Assembly (NCBI RefSeq): GCF_044226135.1
Contig: NZ_JBGAHM010000014.1
Location: 21,153-85,152, forward strand
Length of the DNA stretch: 64,000 bases
From: Methylocapsa sp044226135
GTDB lineage: Bacteria; Pseudomonadota; Alphaproteobacteria; Rhizobiales; Beijerinckiaceae
Direction of reading: 5' to 3'
In this document: piece after piece, positions 15,842 to 24,578 of the stretch
How positions within the stretch are numbered: the stretch's first letter is position 1
How the letters are laid out: each line of letters begins with the position of its first letter
The notes under the pieces: generated by a model
What the model was told of the DNA's origin: nothing
The model's input: only the letters and a program-made list of their open reading frames with translations
Database searches by the model: none
Program-made: the position numbers and the translations under genes

Positions 15842-18211
15842 TCAGCGCCTGCTGAGTTCGCGCTCGAGCCGGGCGATCCCGGGATCGTCCGGCCGCAATC
15901 TCGCCAGACTCCCCGCCTGCGCGCGGGCGCTCGCAAAATCGCGATTGCGCAGGGCCTCGTCGAGCGCGAGCGTCAACAGGTCGACATCGTTGGGATTGAG
16001 CGTCAGCGCCTGCGCCAGCGCGTCTTTCGCCTCGGACGCGCGGCCGAGCGAGCGCAGCGCGACGGCGTGAACATAGGCGTAGCGCGCCGCGCCGGGCGCG
16101 AGGCGGACGGCGGCGGCGAGTTCGGCCAACGCCTCGTCGTAGCGCTTCGCGCGCACGAGCGCGAGGCCATGGGCGTGGCGCAGGCCCGCGGACCCGGGCT
16201 GGCGGCTGAGCGCCTTGGCAAGAACCACGTCGGCGTCCGCCTCGCGGCCGAGCGCGCGATAGAGATCGGCGAGATTGATCGAAAGCGCCGCCGCCTCGGG
16301 GTTCAGCTTCAGCCCCGCCAGAAGCTCGGCCTCGGCGCCGGCGGGATCGCCGCGCCGCATCAGGAACGACGCGAGGTTCGCGCGGCCTTCGGCGCGGTCG
16401 GCGTTGAGGCGTTGCGCCGCCTCGAATTCGGCGAAGGCCGAGAGAAGCCGCGCGCGATCCGCGTCGCCGAGCGCCGCGGGAGGCTGGTCGGCGAGCAGCT
16501 CCGCGGCGGCGAGGCGCACGTCGGCGACCGGATCCGACAAGGCGGACGACGCCGCGCGCCAGCGCATGTCGAGCGGCGCGTCGGCGAGGCTGCGCGTCGC
16601 CTGCGCCCGCACGATCGGATCGGGATCGGCGAGCGCCTTGCGAACCGCCTCCTGCGTCGCGCGGGACGGGAACTGGCCCAGTTCCTCGAGCGCCGTCGCG
16701 CGCGCCAGTCCGGGCGCGGCGCTCGAGCCGGCGAGCGCGATCAGCGTTTCGCGCGCGGCGGGATCGCCGCGGCGGGCGAGGTGGAACGGTTCGGCCCAGC
16801 TCTGGAAACCCTTGCGGTCCGGCCCATGCCAGCGCTCGACCGCCTGGGCCGCCCAGCCTGCGCTCTTGTCGGCGTGGCAGTCGTTGCAGGCGTTCGGCGT
16901 TTCGAGCGCGACGGAGAGGTCAGGACGCGGAACACGGAAGGAATGGTCGTGGCGCACGTCGACCACCATATAGGTCCGCGCCGGCATGTGGCACGAGACG
17001 CAGTCCGGCGCGCCCGGCCCCGGCGCATGGCCGCTGTGCGACGCGCTTTCGAACTTTTCGGGGCTGTGGCAGGCGGAGCAGACGGCCGCGCCCGGCGCCG
17101 CGAGCTGCGTCGAATGCGGATCATGGCAGTCCGAACACACGACGCCCTTCGCATACATCAGGCTCTGCTTGAACGCCTGATCGTTGAACACCTCGTCCTT
17201 CATCTGCCCGTCGTCCTCGAACAGGCCGTCGGTCAGCAGCGCCTCGCGGTGCGTGTCGGCGAGCGGGCGGCCGGGACGCCAGTCCTCGGAAAAGATCCCG
17301 CGTCGCGCATGGCAGCGCGCGCAGGTCTCGACCTCGTCGCCGGCCGGGCGGGCGACGCCATGGGCCGGGCTGCCGGTCGCGGGATCCGGCGAGAAGTCCG
17401 GCGCGGGACGGCGCGCGGCGATCGACGCGAAGCCCTTGTGGGCGACGGAAGGGTCGCGGGCGCCCGACGCCCAGTCGACATGGCCCCGCCCCGGTCCGTG
17501 GCAGGCTTCGCAGCCGACGCTGATCTCGGAGAAGCGCGTGTCGAACCTGTCGGCGGCCGCGTCGTAATTCTTGGCGAGCGCGGTCGAATGGCATTCCGCG
17601 CACATGAAGTTCCAGTTCTGCAGCGGGCGCGTCCAGTGCAGCGGATCGGCGGCCGGAACAGCTTCTCCCGGATGCAGGAAGATCCAGCGCTGGCCGCCGT
17701 CCTTGCGCGCGCGCGCGTCCCACGCGAACGGCAGCGCCTGCCGGCGCCCGTCAGGAAAGGAGACGAGATATTGCTGCAGCGGGAAGACGCCGAACGTGTC
17801 GGAGATCTCGAACGTGGCGAGCGCGCCGTCGCGCCCCTGGGTCTCGACCATGAAGCGGTCGCCGTCGCGGAAGAACCGCGCGCTCGCGCCCATGTGCTCC
17901 GCGCGCTGGTCGTTGAAATTTCCGAGCACGGTCTCAGGCGTCGCGCGGGCCATCGCCTGCGCATGGTGGGAGGACGCCCACGCCCTGAACTGCGGCGCGT
18001 GGCAGGCGGCGCAGGCGTTCGAGCCGACATAAGCCGGCGGCGCGTCGGCGGCGCGCACGCCCTGGCCGCCGGCCGTGACGGCGTTCTCCGGGCCGGACGG
18101 CGCCTGGGCGTGCGCGCGCAGCGCCAGAACCCCGCCGGCGGCGGCGAGAAAGGCGAGGCTCAGCAGAGCCGCGCCTGCGCCGACGCGCCACTCGCCCGAA
18201 CGCCGTCCCAT
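15842..18211 (-). CDS. octaheme c-type cytochrome with HEAT-like and TPR repeats
   Basis: A 789-aa exported multiheme protein. A signal anchor (ALLSLAFLAAAGGVLALRA) precedes eight CxxCH heme sites: CAACH, CAECH, CEACH, CARCH, CSDCH, CSACH, CVSCH and CNDCH, spread over residues about 65-450. The middle (about 490-580) has HEAT-like helical pairs. The C-terminal 200 residues are TPRs (EAELLAGLKLNPEAAALSIN in part, then EALAELAAAVRLAPGAARYA). Such proteins are found beside nitrogen, sulfur or metal redox enzymes, but none is adjacent here, so the partner is unknown. The repeats suggest a scaffold for a periplasmic complex. It is a single-gene unit on the minus strand. Confidence 0.9.
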   Translation of the reverse strand: MGRRSGEWRVGAGAALLSLAFLAAAGGVLALRAHAQAPSGPENAVTAGGQGVRAADAPPAYVGSNACAACHAPQFRAWASSHHAQAMARATPETVLGNFNDQRAEHMGASARFFRDGDRFMVETQGRDGALATFEISDTFGVFPLQQYLVSFPDGRRQALPFAWDARARKDGGQRWIFLHPGEAVPAADPLHWTRPLQNWNFMCAECHSTALAKNYDAAADRFDTRFSEISVGCEACHGPGRGHVDWASGARDPSVAHKGFASIAARRPAPDFSPDPATGSPAHGVARPAGDEVETCARCHARRGIFSEDWRPGRPLADTHREALLTDGLFEDDGQMKDEVFNDQAFKQSLMYAKGVVCSDCHDPHSTQLAAPGAAVCSACHSPEKFESASHSGHAPGPGAPDCVSCHMPARTYMVVDVRHDHSFRVPRPDLSVALETPNACNDCHADKSAGWAAQAVERWHGPDRKGFQSWAEPFHLARRGDPAARETLIALAGSSAAPGLARATALEELGQFPSRATQEAVRKALADPDPIVRAQATRSLADAPLDMRWRAASSALSDPVADVRLAAAELLADQPPAALGDADRARLLSAFAEFEAAQRLNADRAEGRANLASFLMRRGDPAGAEAELLAGLKLNPEAAALSINLADLYRALGREADADVVLAKALSRQPGSAGLRHAHGLALVRAKRYDEALAELAAAVRLAPGAARYAYVHAVALRSLGRASEAKDALAQALTLNPNDVDLLTLALDEALRNRDFASARAQAGSLARLRPDDPGIARLERELSRR

Positions 18212-18444
18212 GCCTGCCGTCTCCGCCGTCCCACGATCGGGATCCCCAACAGATAGTCCGAACGGCGGCGCAGGTCGACACGGCGAGCGCGTCCGTCGCG
18301 ACCGGGCGGCGTTCGCCCGTCTCTCCGCGCAGGGGCGCCGGGGAGCCGCTCATCAGAGCGACCGGCGCCTTGTTCCGGAGCTGAAGGCCCAACGCCTTGC
18401 GCAGCCGTGGCGCCGGCGCGCAGGGCTCGCAGCCTTTCTGAGGG

Positions 18445-18480
18445 CGCGTCCTGAAGCATCGCCTTGTCCAGCGACAGGCC
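18445..18480 (-). pseudogene. possible scrap of an IS3-type transposase OrfA, in an otherwise empty 18212-18690 gap
   Basis: The 479-base gap between the octaheme gene and the permease holds no convincing gene. On the minus strand a short peptide LSLDKAMLQDA is readable and resembles the C-terminal end of IS3-family OrfA proteins. The sequence on both sides does not extend the match cleanly. I list it as a possible relic only. Confidence 0.25.
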
Positions 18481-18690
18481 GGCGAGGCTCGTCCCCGGCG
18501 GGGACGGCGTCGGGTCCGCCCATGAGATGGCCGGCGCGGGCGAGTTCCGCTTCAAGTCGTCCCTCGTCTCACAGGCCGTCGCAGATGAAGGGATGAAAAC
18601 GGTCACGCCGCGCCGGATCAAGCCGCTCGGCCGGCCGATCAGGCCCGCCGCACGGAGCGGACATGTCGGCCGTGAACGCCGCCGATGATC

Positions 18691-19938
18691 TCAGCCCCGC
18701 AGCCAGCCGATCCAGGCCGCCGCGAGGGCGAGCGCCAGAAGGGCGATCGGAAGGCCGACACGGGTAAACGCCCAGAACCCCACCGAAACGCTGTTCGCGC
18801 GGCCCTGCTCGGCGATGATGATCCCGGCCAGGCTGCCGAAAATCACCATGTTTGAGGAGAAGCCCGTTCCGAGCGCGATCGCCGCGCCGAGCGCGTCAGA
18901 TTGGGGCGCCCCCTGAATAAACGGCGCAACCAGCATCACCGCGGGATTGTTGCCCACGACGTTGCTCAGCACCGACATCACCACCAGCAGGGAGAGCGGC
19001 TCGGTCAGGTCGAGGCCGATCCCCTTCAGGCTTTCCAGCACGTTTCCGGGCAAACCGGTCGAGGCGAGCGCCGCGTTGACGACGAAAAGCCCCATGAGCA
19101 GGAGCAGGAGATCGCCGTCGACGTGGCGCATCATGTCGGCGGAGGCGATGCGGCGGTTGAGGAGAAGGACGCTAGCGCCCGCCATCGCGATCAACATGTG
19201 GGGCCAGGAGCTGCACACGAACGCCGCAACCACGGCGAGGGTGACGAGGCCGGCCTTGACCGTCTCAAGCCGATTGAAAGGGGCGCTCGTCGACGACGCT
19301 CCGCCAGCGGACGCCGCCGGCGCCGGCGCCGGCGCGAGCGTCCAATTCCCGCGATAGGCGAACGCCACCACCGCCCAGACGATCGGAAGCGCAATGATCG
19401 CCGGCAACGCCGCCGCCCGCATGAAGCCGGTGAACGAAAGATGCAGCGCCTCTGCTGCGATCATGTTCTGCGGACTGCCGATCAGGGTTGCGGCCGAGCC
19501 GACGTTGGCGGCAAAACAGAAGCCGAGCATGAACGGCAGCGGGTTGAGCCCACGCGCAAGCGTGATGGCGACCAGCGCCGGCGTCATGGCCACCACCACC
19601 ACGTCGTTGGTGAGCGCCGCCGACAGCGCGCCCGCCACGGCGATGAAGATGGCGAGCAGAGCCGGAGGCGACGCCTTGAGCTTGCCGACCCGATGCGCCG
19701 CCGCCTCGTAAAACCCGGCCGCGACAAAGGCCGACGAGACCACCATCAAGCCGAACAGGAGCCCGATCGCGCGATAGTCGATGGACTGCCATGCGGCGGC
19801 GGGCGAAATCGACCCGAGCGAAAGCAGCGCCATCGCGCCGAGGGTTGCGGCGCCTGTCCGGTCGACCTTGAATCCGGGCAGGCGGCCGAATCCCATCGCC
19901 ACATAGACAAGCAGGAAAACGACGAGAATGATATACAT
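18691..19938 (-). CDS. SLC13/ArsB-NhaD superfamily membrane transporter
   Basis: A 415-aa integral membrane protein with about 10-11 hydrophobic segments, starting MYIILVVFLLVYVAMGFG. The conserved loop TNDVVVVAMTPALV and the segment SAATLIGSPQNMIAAEA are typical hairpin motifs of the ion-transporter superfamily (CitM/ArsB/NhaD/SLC13), and a second set is near NVVGNNPAVMLVAPF. The substrate could be a dicarboxylate, another anion, or sodium/proton exchange; the sequence does not decide. It lies 9 bases downstream of ppk2 on the same strand, so the two are probably co-transcribed. Confidence 0.85.
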   Translation of the reverse strand: MYIILVVFLLVYVAMGFGRLPGFKVDRTGAATLGAMALLSLGSISPAAAWQSIDYRAIGLLFGLMVVSSAFVAAGFYEAAAHRVGKLKASPPALLAIFIAVAGALSAALTNDVVVVAMTPALVAITLARGLNPLPFMLGFCFAANVGSAATLIGSPQNMIAAEALHLSFTGFMRAAALPAIIALPIVWAVVAFAYRGNWTLAPAPAPAASAGGASSTSAPFNRLETVKAGLVTLAVVAAFVCSSWPHMLIAMAGASVLLLNRRIASADMMRHVDGDLLLLLMGLFVVNAALASTGLPGNVLESLKGIGLDLTEPLSLLVVMSVLSNVVGNNPAVMLVAPFIQGAPQSDALGAAIALGTGFSSNMVIFGSLAGIIIAEQGRANSVSVGFWAFTRVGLPIALLALALAAAWIGWLRG

Positions 19939-19947
19939 AATGTGGGA

Positions 19948-20817
19948 TCAGGCCCCTTTGGGCGGGGGCGCCTTGTCGGGCGCGGCCGGGTCGGCGCTGG
20001 CGGCATGGTAGTCGGCCCTGATCTTGGCGAGGTCGACGGTCGGCTCCGGCAGCTTCATGTGCAAATTTTCAAGAGTTTCAGCAAGGATCTGGGACACGGC
20101 GAGATTGCGGAACCATTTGTGATTCGACGGGATGACGTACCAAGGGGCATGGCTCGTCGAGCATTTCTCCAGCATCGCCTCATAGGCGTCGACGTATTCG
20201 TCCCACTTGGCGCGCTCGGCATAGTCGCTGTCGCTGATCTTCCACTGGCGCATTGGATCGTCGAGGCGCTCGGCGAAGCGTTTGAGCTGCTCCTCGGGCG
20301 AAATCCAGAGGAAAAATTTGAGAATTACGACGCCGTTGTCCACCAGCAGCCGTTCGAAGTCGTTGATCTGGTCGTAGCGCTTCGACCACACCGCCTTCGG
20401 CGCGAGGTCATGGACGCGAACCACCAGCACGTCCTCATAATGGGAGCGGTTGAACACTGCGATCCGGCCGAATCCGGGGACATGCGGATGGACGCGCCAC
20501 AGGAAGTCATGCTCTTTCTCGGTCGTCGTCGGCTGCTTGAAACCGATGACGGAGACGCCTTGAGGGTTCATCGCCTGCATGACGTGCCAGCAGACGCCGT
20601 CCTTGCCGGCCGCGTCAATGCCCTGGAGCACGATCAACACCGCATGGCGCTTCTCGCCGTAGAGCAGCCGCTGCACGGTGGTGATGCGCTCAAGGTGGCG
20701 CGCCATCTCCCTGGCCGCATCCTTTTTGTTCTCATGCCCGCCATGCCAAGCTGGATCAAAGTCCTTGAGCTTGATCCGGGCGTTCGGTTCAGCGATCAGC
20801 TTCTTGCGATAGTCCAT
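19948..20817 (-). CDS. ppk2: polyphosphate kinase 2 family protein
   Basis: A 289-aa soluble enzyme that transfers phosphate between polyphosphate and nucleotides. The ATG at 20817 follows AAGAGGAGCGGAGA; the open frame to 20880 is a poor start. The PPK2 hallmarks are clear: Walker A in LQGIDAAGKDG, the FNRSHYEDVLVVRVH segment, the lid region with conserved Arg/Lys, and Walker B in VVILKFFLWIS. The length is that of one-domain PPK2 enzymes that phosphorylate NMP or NDP. It is followed at once by the SLC13-type permease gene. The P-type ATPase remains upstream (20946-21862) suggest an older ion-energetics cluster. Confidence 0.92.
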   Translation of the reverse strand: MDYRKKLIAEPNARIKLKDFDPAWHGGHENKKDAAREMARHLERITTVQRLLYGEKRHAVLIVLQGIDAAGKDGVCWHVMQAMNPQGVSVIGFKQPTTTEKEHDFLWRVHPHVPGFGRIAVFNRSHYEDVLVVRVHDLAPKAVWSKRYDQINDFERLLVDNGVVILKFFLWISPEEQLKRFAERLDDPMRQWKISDSDYAERAKWDEYVDAYEAMLEKCSTSHAPWYVIPSNHKWFRNLAVSQILAETLENLHMKLPEPTVDLAKIRADYHAASADPAAPDKAPPPKGA

Positions 20818-20945
20818 TCTCCGCTCCTCTTGCCCGTTTTGCGTCCTTGGCGCTCGTCCACGAGCGAGCTTGCGGATCACCTGCTACGTCAAACGGCGAT
20901 GGGGGCGTCCCGCCGTGGAAGCAGGAGTGGGACGCAAGGGATCCT

Positions 20946-21862
20946 TCAGTTGATCGGCAGGGCGGACGCCGTCGCCGGCGCTGGCGACTTCGGGTCCGCA
21001 GTCAGCGTGTTGAAGACCATCTTCACGATGTCGGCAAGCACGGTCCAAACGGGCGCATAGGCCCACACGGCGCCGATCGGCGGCCACGGCGGCGCGGGAA
21101 CGAGCAAACCGAAGGCGCCGGCGCCGCCACGATCCGGGCCGCGACGACGGCGATGAACAGCGGCGCGGACGGCCGGGGCGGCAGAATGTCCAACCGGCGC
21201 GCGCATGACGAAGAGCAGCAGATGGCCGCCCGCCAGGAACAGCATGGTCTGCGGAGGGCGCGGATCTATCGGCGTCCAAGCCACGAGCGGCCGGATCCTT
21301 CATCCATTCGATGCCGGGCATGACGAGGCCAAGGCTCTGCGCCGTCGCCATCAGGCCCATCAGGACGGAAGATACCAGAATCCGATGCATGTTCCAGCGC
21401 GCCGGCGTCGACGCCGTGCGCACGTCGTCAGAGGCGATGGTCATGATCGCCATCGTCATCGCAATGCGACAGCAGCCGTAGCAGCTCATTCGTTCAAGGA
21501 TCTTTCGGGCTTTCTGGATCGTGTTGACGATGGCGGACGCCGGCGCCGTCATAATGCGCGCTGCGCGCGGCGTGTCCGTCGCGCCGCTGACGGCGACGCC
21601 GCAGTCGGCTTGCCTGAGCGCCGGCGCGTCGTTCACATCGGCGCCGGTCAGGTCGACGATGTGTCCGGTCTTCCGCAGGCTTCTGTCGATCTCGACTGTG
21701 TGCGCGCGGAAAACGCGCCCGAAGCCGTCCGCCCGTTCGACCGCTTGCGCCGAGCCGGGCGGAAGGTGATCCGGATCGGCGCCTTTGGGGAACATGTCGC
21801 CGCCGACGAGCAGATGGGCGCCGCGCCCGAGCTGCTGTTCCATCTGGCGACGGTCTTCTGGT
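20946..21862 (-). pseudogene. degenerate P-type (plasma-membrane H+-ATPase-like) ATPase, C-terminal part
   Basis: Translation on the minus strand in shifting frames recovers the P-domain hinge (TGADVNDAPALRQADCGVAV), the following SGATDTPRAARIMTAP, and the stalk and TM region (ERMSCYGCCRIAMTMAIMTIASDD then TPARWNMHRILVSSVLMG). These are typical of type III P-type ATPases. The frame breaks near 21300 and continues in another frame to about 20946 (APVWTVLADIVKMVFN). The phosphorylation-site half is missing. The 5' side is cut by an IS481-type fragment at about 21862. It is a dead gene. Confidence 0.75.
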
Positions 21863-21989
21863 TGATCCCATAGCGTTTGGCCAGCGCCCTGATCCGGGCT
21901 TGCCGAAGGGTCCCGCGCCTGTTTTGTGTCGCTCGCCGCGCCGCCTCTGTCGTGAGGCGCTCGCGTGTAGACCCTGGCCCATCGCGCAT
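21863..21989 (-). pseudogene. IS481-family transposase N-terminal fragment
   Basis: The minus-strand peptide starting MRDGPGSTRERLTTEAARRA and continuing ALAKRYGINQKTVARW is the N-terminal helix-turn-helix of IS481-type transposases. After VARW the frame changes into the degenerate ATPase, so the element was truncated there. An eleven-residue insertion-like stretch (QNRRGTLRQARI) suggests further decay. It probably caused the loss of the ATPase gene's 5' half. Confidence 0.65.
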
Positions 21990-22413
21990 CCCGTCAATCC
22001 GAGAAAAAGATTGCGCCGTCAAAGTTCGGGAAACACATCGGCCGGCACGATGTCGGCGTCGACCGGACACGAGGTGCAAGGCCACATTCGCCCAAAGCGC
22101 GGGCGTGCGTCGGCGCCCCACCATGTCCGCAGGTTCACCGGGGAAGGACAGCCGCAGGTCGATGCGGTCCGCCACGGCATATGTCGGCCGGCGCGGACAG
22201 GCGGGCCCAAAATGGCGCACGACGGCGCAAGAAAGCCGTTTGATCGCCCGATGGAATCGAGCCGCGCAGAATAGCTTTTCAAAAGGGAAAAGCGGCCGGC
22301 TGTAGGCGCCAATCATGCGTCATGGAAAGCGTGGCGACGGATGGGAGCGTCTGACGGGAATCCGTAATGAAAGGTAGTTTTTAGAAATCGAACGCGGCGC
22401 TTGGCGCAAAATG
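21990..22413. other. no gene seen (424 bases)
   Basis: Open frames exist on both strands but none has a recognisable domain, a good ribosome site or a neighbour-like codon pattern. GC content falls towards 22330-22400, just before the terminator. The stretch looks like intergenic remnant between the IS481 fragment and the tRNA-proximal attachment site. Confidence 0.4.
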
Positions 22414-22436
22414 AAAAAGCCCGCCAAGGGCGGGCT
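22414..22436 (-). terminator. terminator beside the left attachment site, probably the original tRNA-fMet terminator
   Basis: GCCCGCC-AAG-GGCGGGC forms a 7-base stem with a 3-base loop. On the minus strand it is followed by five U. It lies 27 bases beyond the 13-bp repeat that matches the tRNA-fMet 3' end. In the uninterrupted chromosome the tRNA, also on the minus strand, would have ended here. The right-hand tRNA now has a different terminator at 60264-60288 that came with the element. Confidence 0.75.
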
Positions 22437-22462
22437 GTCTCATTGAAATCCATCAAGGATTT

Positions 22463-22475
22463 TGGTTGCGGGGGC
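22463..22475. repeat. attL: 13-bp copy of the tRNA-fMet 3' end
   Basis: TGGTTGCGGGGGC is identical to 60304-60316, the last 13 bases of the initiator tRNA gene including CCA (read on the minus strand). The flanks of the two copies differ. With the adjacent terminator and the recombinase at the other end, this is best read as the left attachment site of a 37.8-kb integrated element. Confidence 0.75.
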
Positions 22476-22565
22476 CTGCAACCGCCTCAACTTGCTATTT
22501 CGAGCCGCAGCATAGTGATTCCCGCCAAGGCTAGGCAAGGGTCTGAATCACCATATGATTCGACC

Positions 22566-22840
22566 CTAGGTGTTCAGTCCCGGCATTTGATGGATTGGAT
22601 TGAGGGTGAATCTTTCGGGTTCGCCTGTCCAGCATTTGCAGACGAACTCGTAGGGGGTGAGGCCCTTGAGGGTCTTGAGGCGCCGGGCGAAATTGTAGAT
22701 GGCCACGAAGCTCTCGATATGGGCTTTGAGCTGGCCGTGGCCGTCGTAGTGGATGCGCTTGACGGCGGCTTCCTTAATGGTGCGGTTCATCCGCTCGACC
22801 TGTCCGTTGGTCTAGGGATGCTTCAGCAGAGCGTGATGGC
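22566..22840 (-). pseudogene. IS481-family transposase, C-terminal fragment
   Basis: The minus-strand frame from the inner Met reads MNRTIKEAAVKRIHYDGHGQ ... YNFARRLKTLKGLTPYEFVC and ends HQMPGLNT, the normal end of IS481-type integrase-core transposases. Upstream, the family's HPWTNGQVERMNR is readable as HP-stop-TNGQVER: the Trp codon is a TAG. The catalytic DDE core before that is missing. It is a dead fragment at the left border of the island. Confidence 0.8.
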
Positions 22841-23056
22841 TCTGTGCCTTCCGACTTGGCCGGCCGATCGGCGTGGCTCCGACCGTTGCCACCGTTTCGA
22901 TGTCGGAGAGTCGATAGGCGACTTGGCGCATCACCAGTTCTGCTGATGCGCCTCCAAGGCGGTGGAGTTAATCTCCCAGCACTCGGGTCCGCAAAAGGAT
23001 CATTGGGTGCGGGCTGCGATTTTCGGGGCCCGGGACGTCTCACTGTGAGTGATCCC

Positions 23057-23395
23057 ATGCGAAACACCTTCCGACTGCTTTCCGGCCTGTGGCTCGGCGC
23101 GCTGGCGGCGATGCCGGCCTCGGCGATGCCGCTGGCGCCCTCCCCGGTGCCCGACGCCGCCATCGTGACCCCGGTCGCCCAGGGCTGCGGCCCCGGCTGG
23201 TGGCGCGGGCCTTGGGGCCATTGCCGTGACACCCCCTATACCGGCCGCGTGCCGGGCGGCGGCTGGGTCTACGATCTGCCCCCCTCCTACGGCTATTTCG
23301 GTAATGGCTGCCCGCCCGGCTATTGGCATGGCCCCTGGGGGCATTGCCGCGACACCCCCTATCATGGTCGGCTGCCCGGCGGCGGATGGCAGTGA
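23057..23395 (+). CDS. secreted GCG_CRPN-type repeat protein
   Basis: A 112-aa exported protein. A signal peptide (MRNTFRLLSGLWLGALAAMP then ASA) is followed by two copies of a Gly/Trp/Cys-rich repeat: GCGPGWWRGPWGHCRDTPY and GCPPGYWHGPWGHCRDTPYH, each followed by GR(V/L)PGGGW. The Cys pairs could form disulfides. This matches the GCG_CRPN short secreted proteins of Hyphomicrobiales, whose function is unknown. It is the first intact cargo gene of the island and is followed in the same direction by the LTXXQ protein. Confidence 0.8.
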   Translation: MRNTFRLLSGLWLGALAAMPASAMPLAPSPVPDAAIVTPVAQGCGPGWWRGPWGHCRDTPYTGRVPGGGWVYDLPPSYGYFGNGCPPGYWHGPWGHCRDTPYHGRLPGGGWQ

Positions 23396-23447
23396 CCGCG
23401 CCCGCCGTCCCCTCTCTTTAAATCCAATAATCCGAGAGACCTCGACC

Positions 23448-23948
23448 ATGAACCGCATCCTCATGGCCGCCCTGATGGGCGCGCTCATCATCGCCGCACC
23501 CGCCGCGCGGGCCCAGACCACCCCGCCGGCCGGCGCGCCGCCAGAGCCCCCCGCCGTGGAGCTCTACAGCGCGGCGGACGCCCAGGCGGTGCTCGACGCG
23601 CGCATTCTCGCGCTGAAGACGGTCATCACCCTGAGCCCCGAGCAGCAGAAGCTCTGGCCGCCGGTGGAGGCCGCCATTCGAGAGGTGGCAAAGCTGTCCG
23701 CCGCGCGCCGGGCGGAACGGGCCAAGGCGCCGCCGCCGGCCAATTTCGTTGAGATCCTGGAACGGATCGCCGATGCCGAGGCCGTGCGGGCGAAGGACAT
23801 CAAGACGGTGACGGAGGCCCTGAAGCCCCTCGTCGCCACCCTCACGCCCGAGCAGCAGCGGCGCATCCCCGCCTTCCTCGGCCTGCGTGAGGGCAACGGA
23901 CAGCCTCAGCCCACGGGCGAGATCTGGCTGTTCGAGGAAGAGAACTAG
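23448..23948 (+). CDS. periplasmic LTXXQ (Spy/CpxP-like) protein
   Basis: A 166-aa exported helical protein. After the signal peptide (MNRILMAALMGALIIAAPAA then RAQ) come two LTxxQ-type motifs, LSPEQQKLWPPVEAAIRE and LTPEQQRRIPAFLG, separated by a long charged helix. Members of this fold act as periplasmic chaperones or metal/stress sensors. It lies 52 bases after the GCG_CRPN gene, in the same direction. Confidence 0.8.
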   Translation: MNRILMAALMGALIIAAPAARAQTTPPAGAPPEPPAVELYSAADAQAVLDARILALKTVITLSPEQQKLWPPVEAAIREVAKLSAARRAERAKAPPPANFVEILERIADAEAVRAKDIKTVTEALKPLVATLTPEQQRRIPAFLGLREGNGQPQPTGEIWLFEEEN

Positions 23949-23995
23949 AGCGCGATCGAGGCAGTCTCACCCACCTACGCCTCAAGGAGGCTACC

Positions 23996-24478
23996 GTGCC
24001 TATATCCTTCCTGCATTCCAAGGGAGCCGAAGCGCCTATCAAGATCCCCGCCATCGGGCTCGATCTGTTCGTGCGGATGCCGCCGGCGGCGAGTTCCGGC
24101 GAATTCTGCTTCATCGAGACCATCAATGCCCCGGGCGCCGGGCCGCCCCGGCATCGACATAGGGAAGCGGAGATCTTCCGCGTCATCGAGGGCCGCTATC
24201 TCTATGAGGCTGACGGCCGGCGCTTCTTTGCCGAGGCGGGCGACGTGGTCAGCATTCCCGGTGGCGTGGAGCACGGCTTCTGCAATGTCACCGACAAGCC
24301 CGCGCGCCAGTACATCCTGATGGCCCCGGCCCTTGATGCGGCGGCCTTCTTCACCGAGCTGGCCGGGGTGATGCATGACGGCGTCCCCGACCAGGCGGCG
24401 CTCAACGCCTTCGGGCTGAAGTGGCACGTGGAATTCCTCGGCCCGCCGGTGAGCAAGAAAGACCAGCCCACGGCCTGA
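23996..24478 (+). CDS. small cupin-domain protein
   Basis: A 160-aa single-domain cupin. The start is GTG at 23996 with a strong AAGGAGG 7 bases upstream. Motif 1 is complete (PRHRHREAEIFRVIEGRYLYE: two His, Glu, Gly; the third metal His is in motif 2) and motif 2 is GDVVSIPGGVEHGF. A metal-dependent dioxygenase, isomerase or sensor role is possible. It precedes a flavoprotein monooxygenase and may act on the same aromatic substrate, which is inference. Confidence 0.85.
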   Translation: MPISFLHSKGAEAPIKIPAIGLDLFVRMPPAASSGEFCFIETINAPGAGPPRHRHREAEIFRVIEGRYLYEADGRRFFAEAGDVVSIPGGVEHGFCNVTDKPARQYILMAPALDAAAFFTELAGVMHDGVPDQAALNAFGLKWHVEFLGPPVSKKDQPTA

Positions 24479-24578
24479 GGCCCCCGTTTTTGGGCCGTCT
24501 CCCGCGGCGCCCAGCCGCAATGGCGGTGCCGCGGGCCGGCCCGGCGTCAGCCTATCCATACGCATCAATAGGGGCATC

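Noticed and set aside
22925..22952. Perfect 9-base inverted repeat (GGCGCATCA and TGATGCGCC) with a 10-base loop
   Set aside because: There is no T-run and no adjacent gene end. It could be an IS end or chance, and nothing else supports a function.
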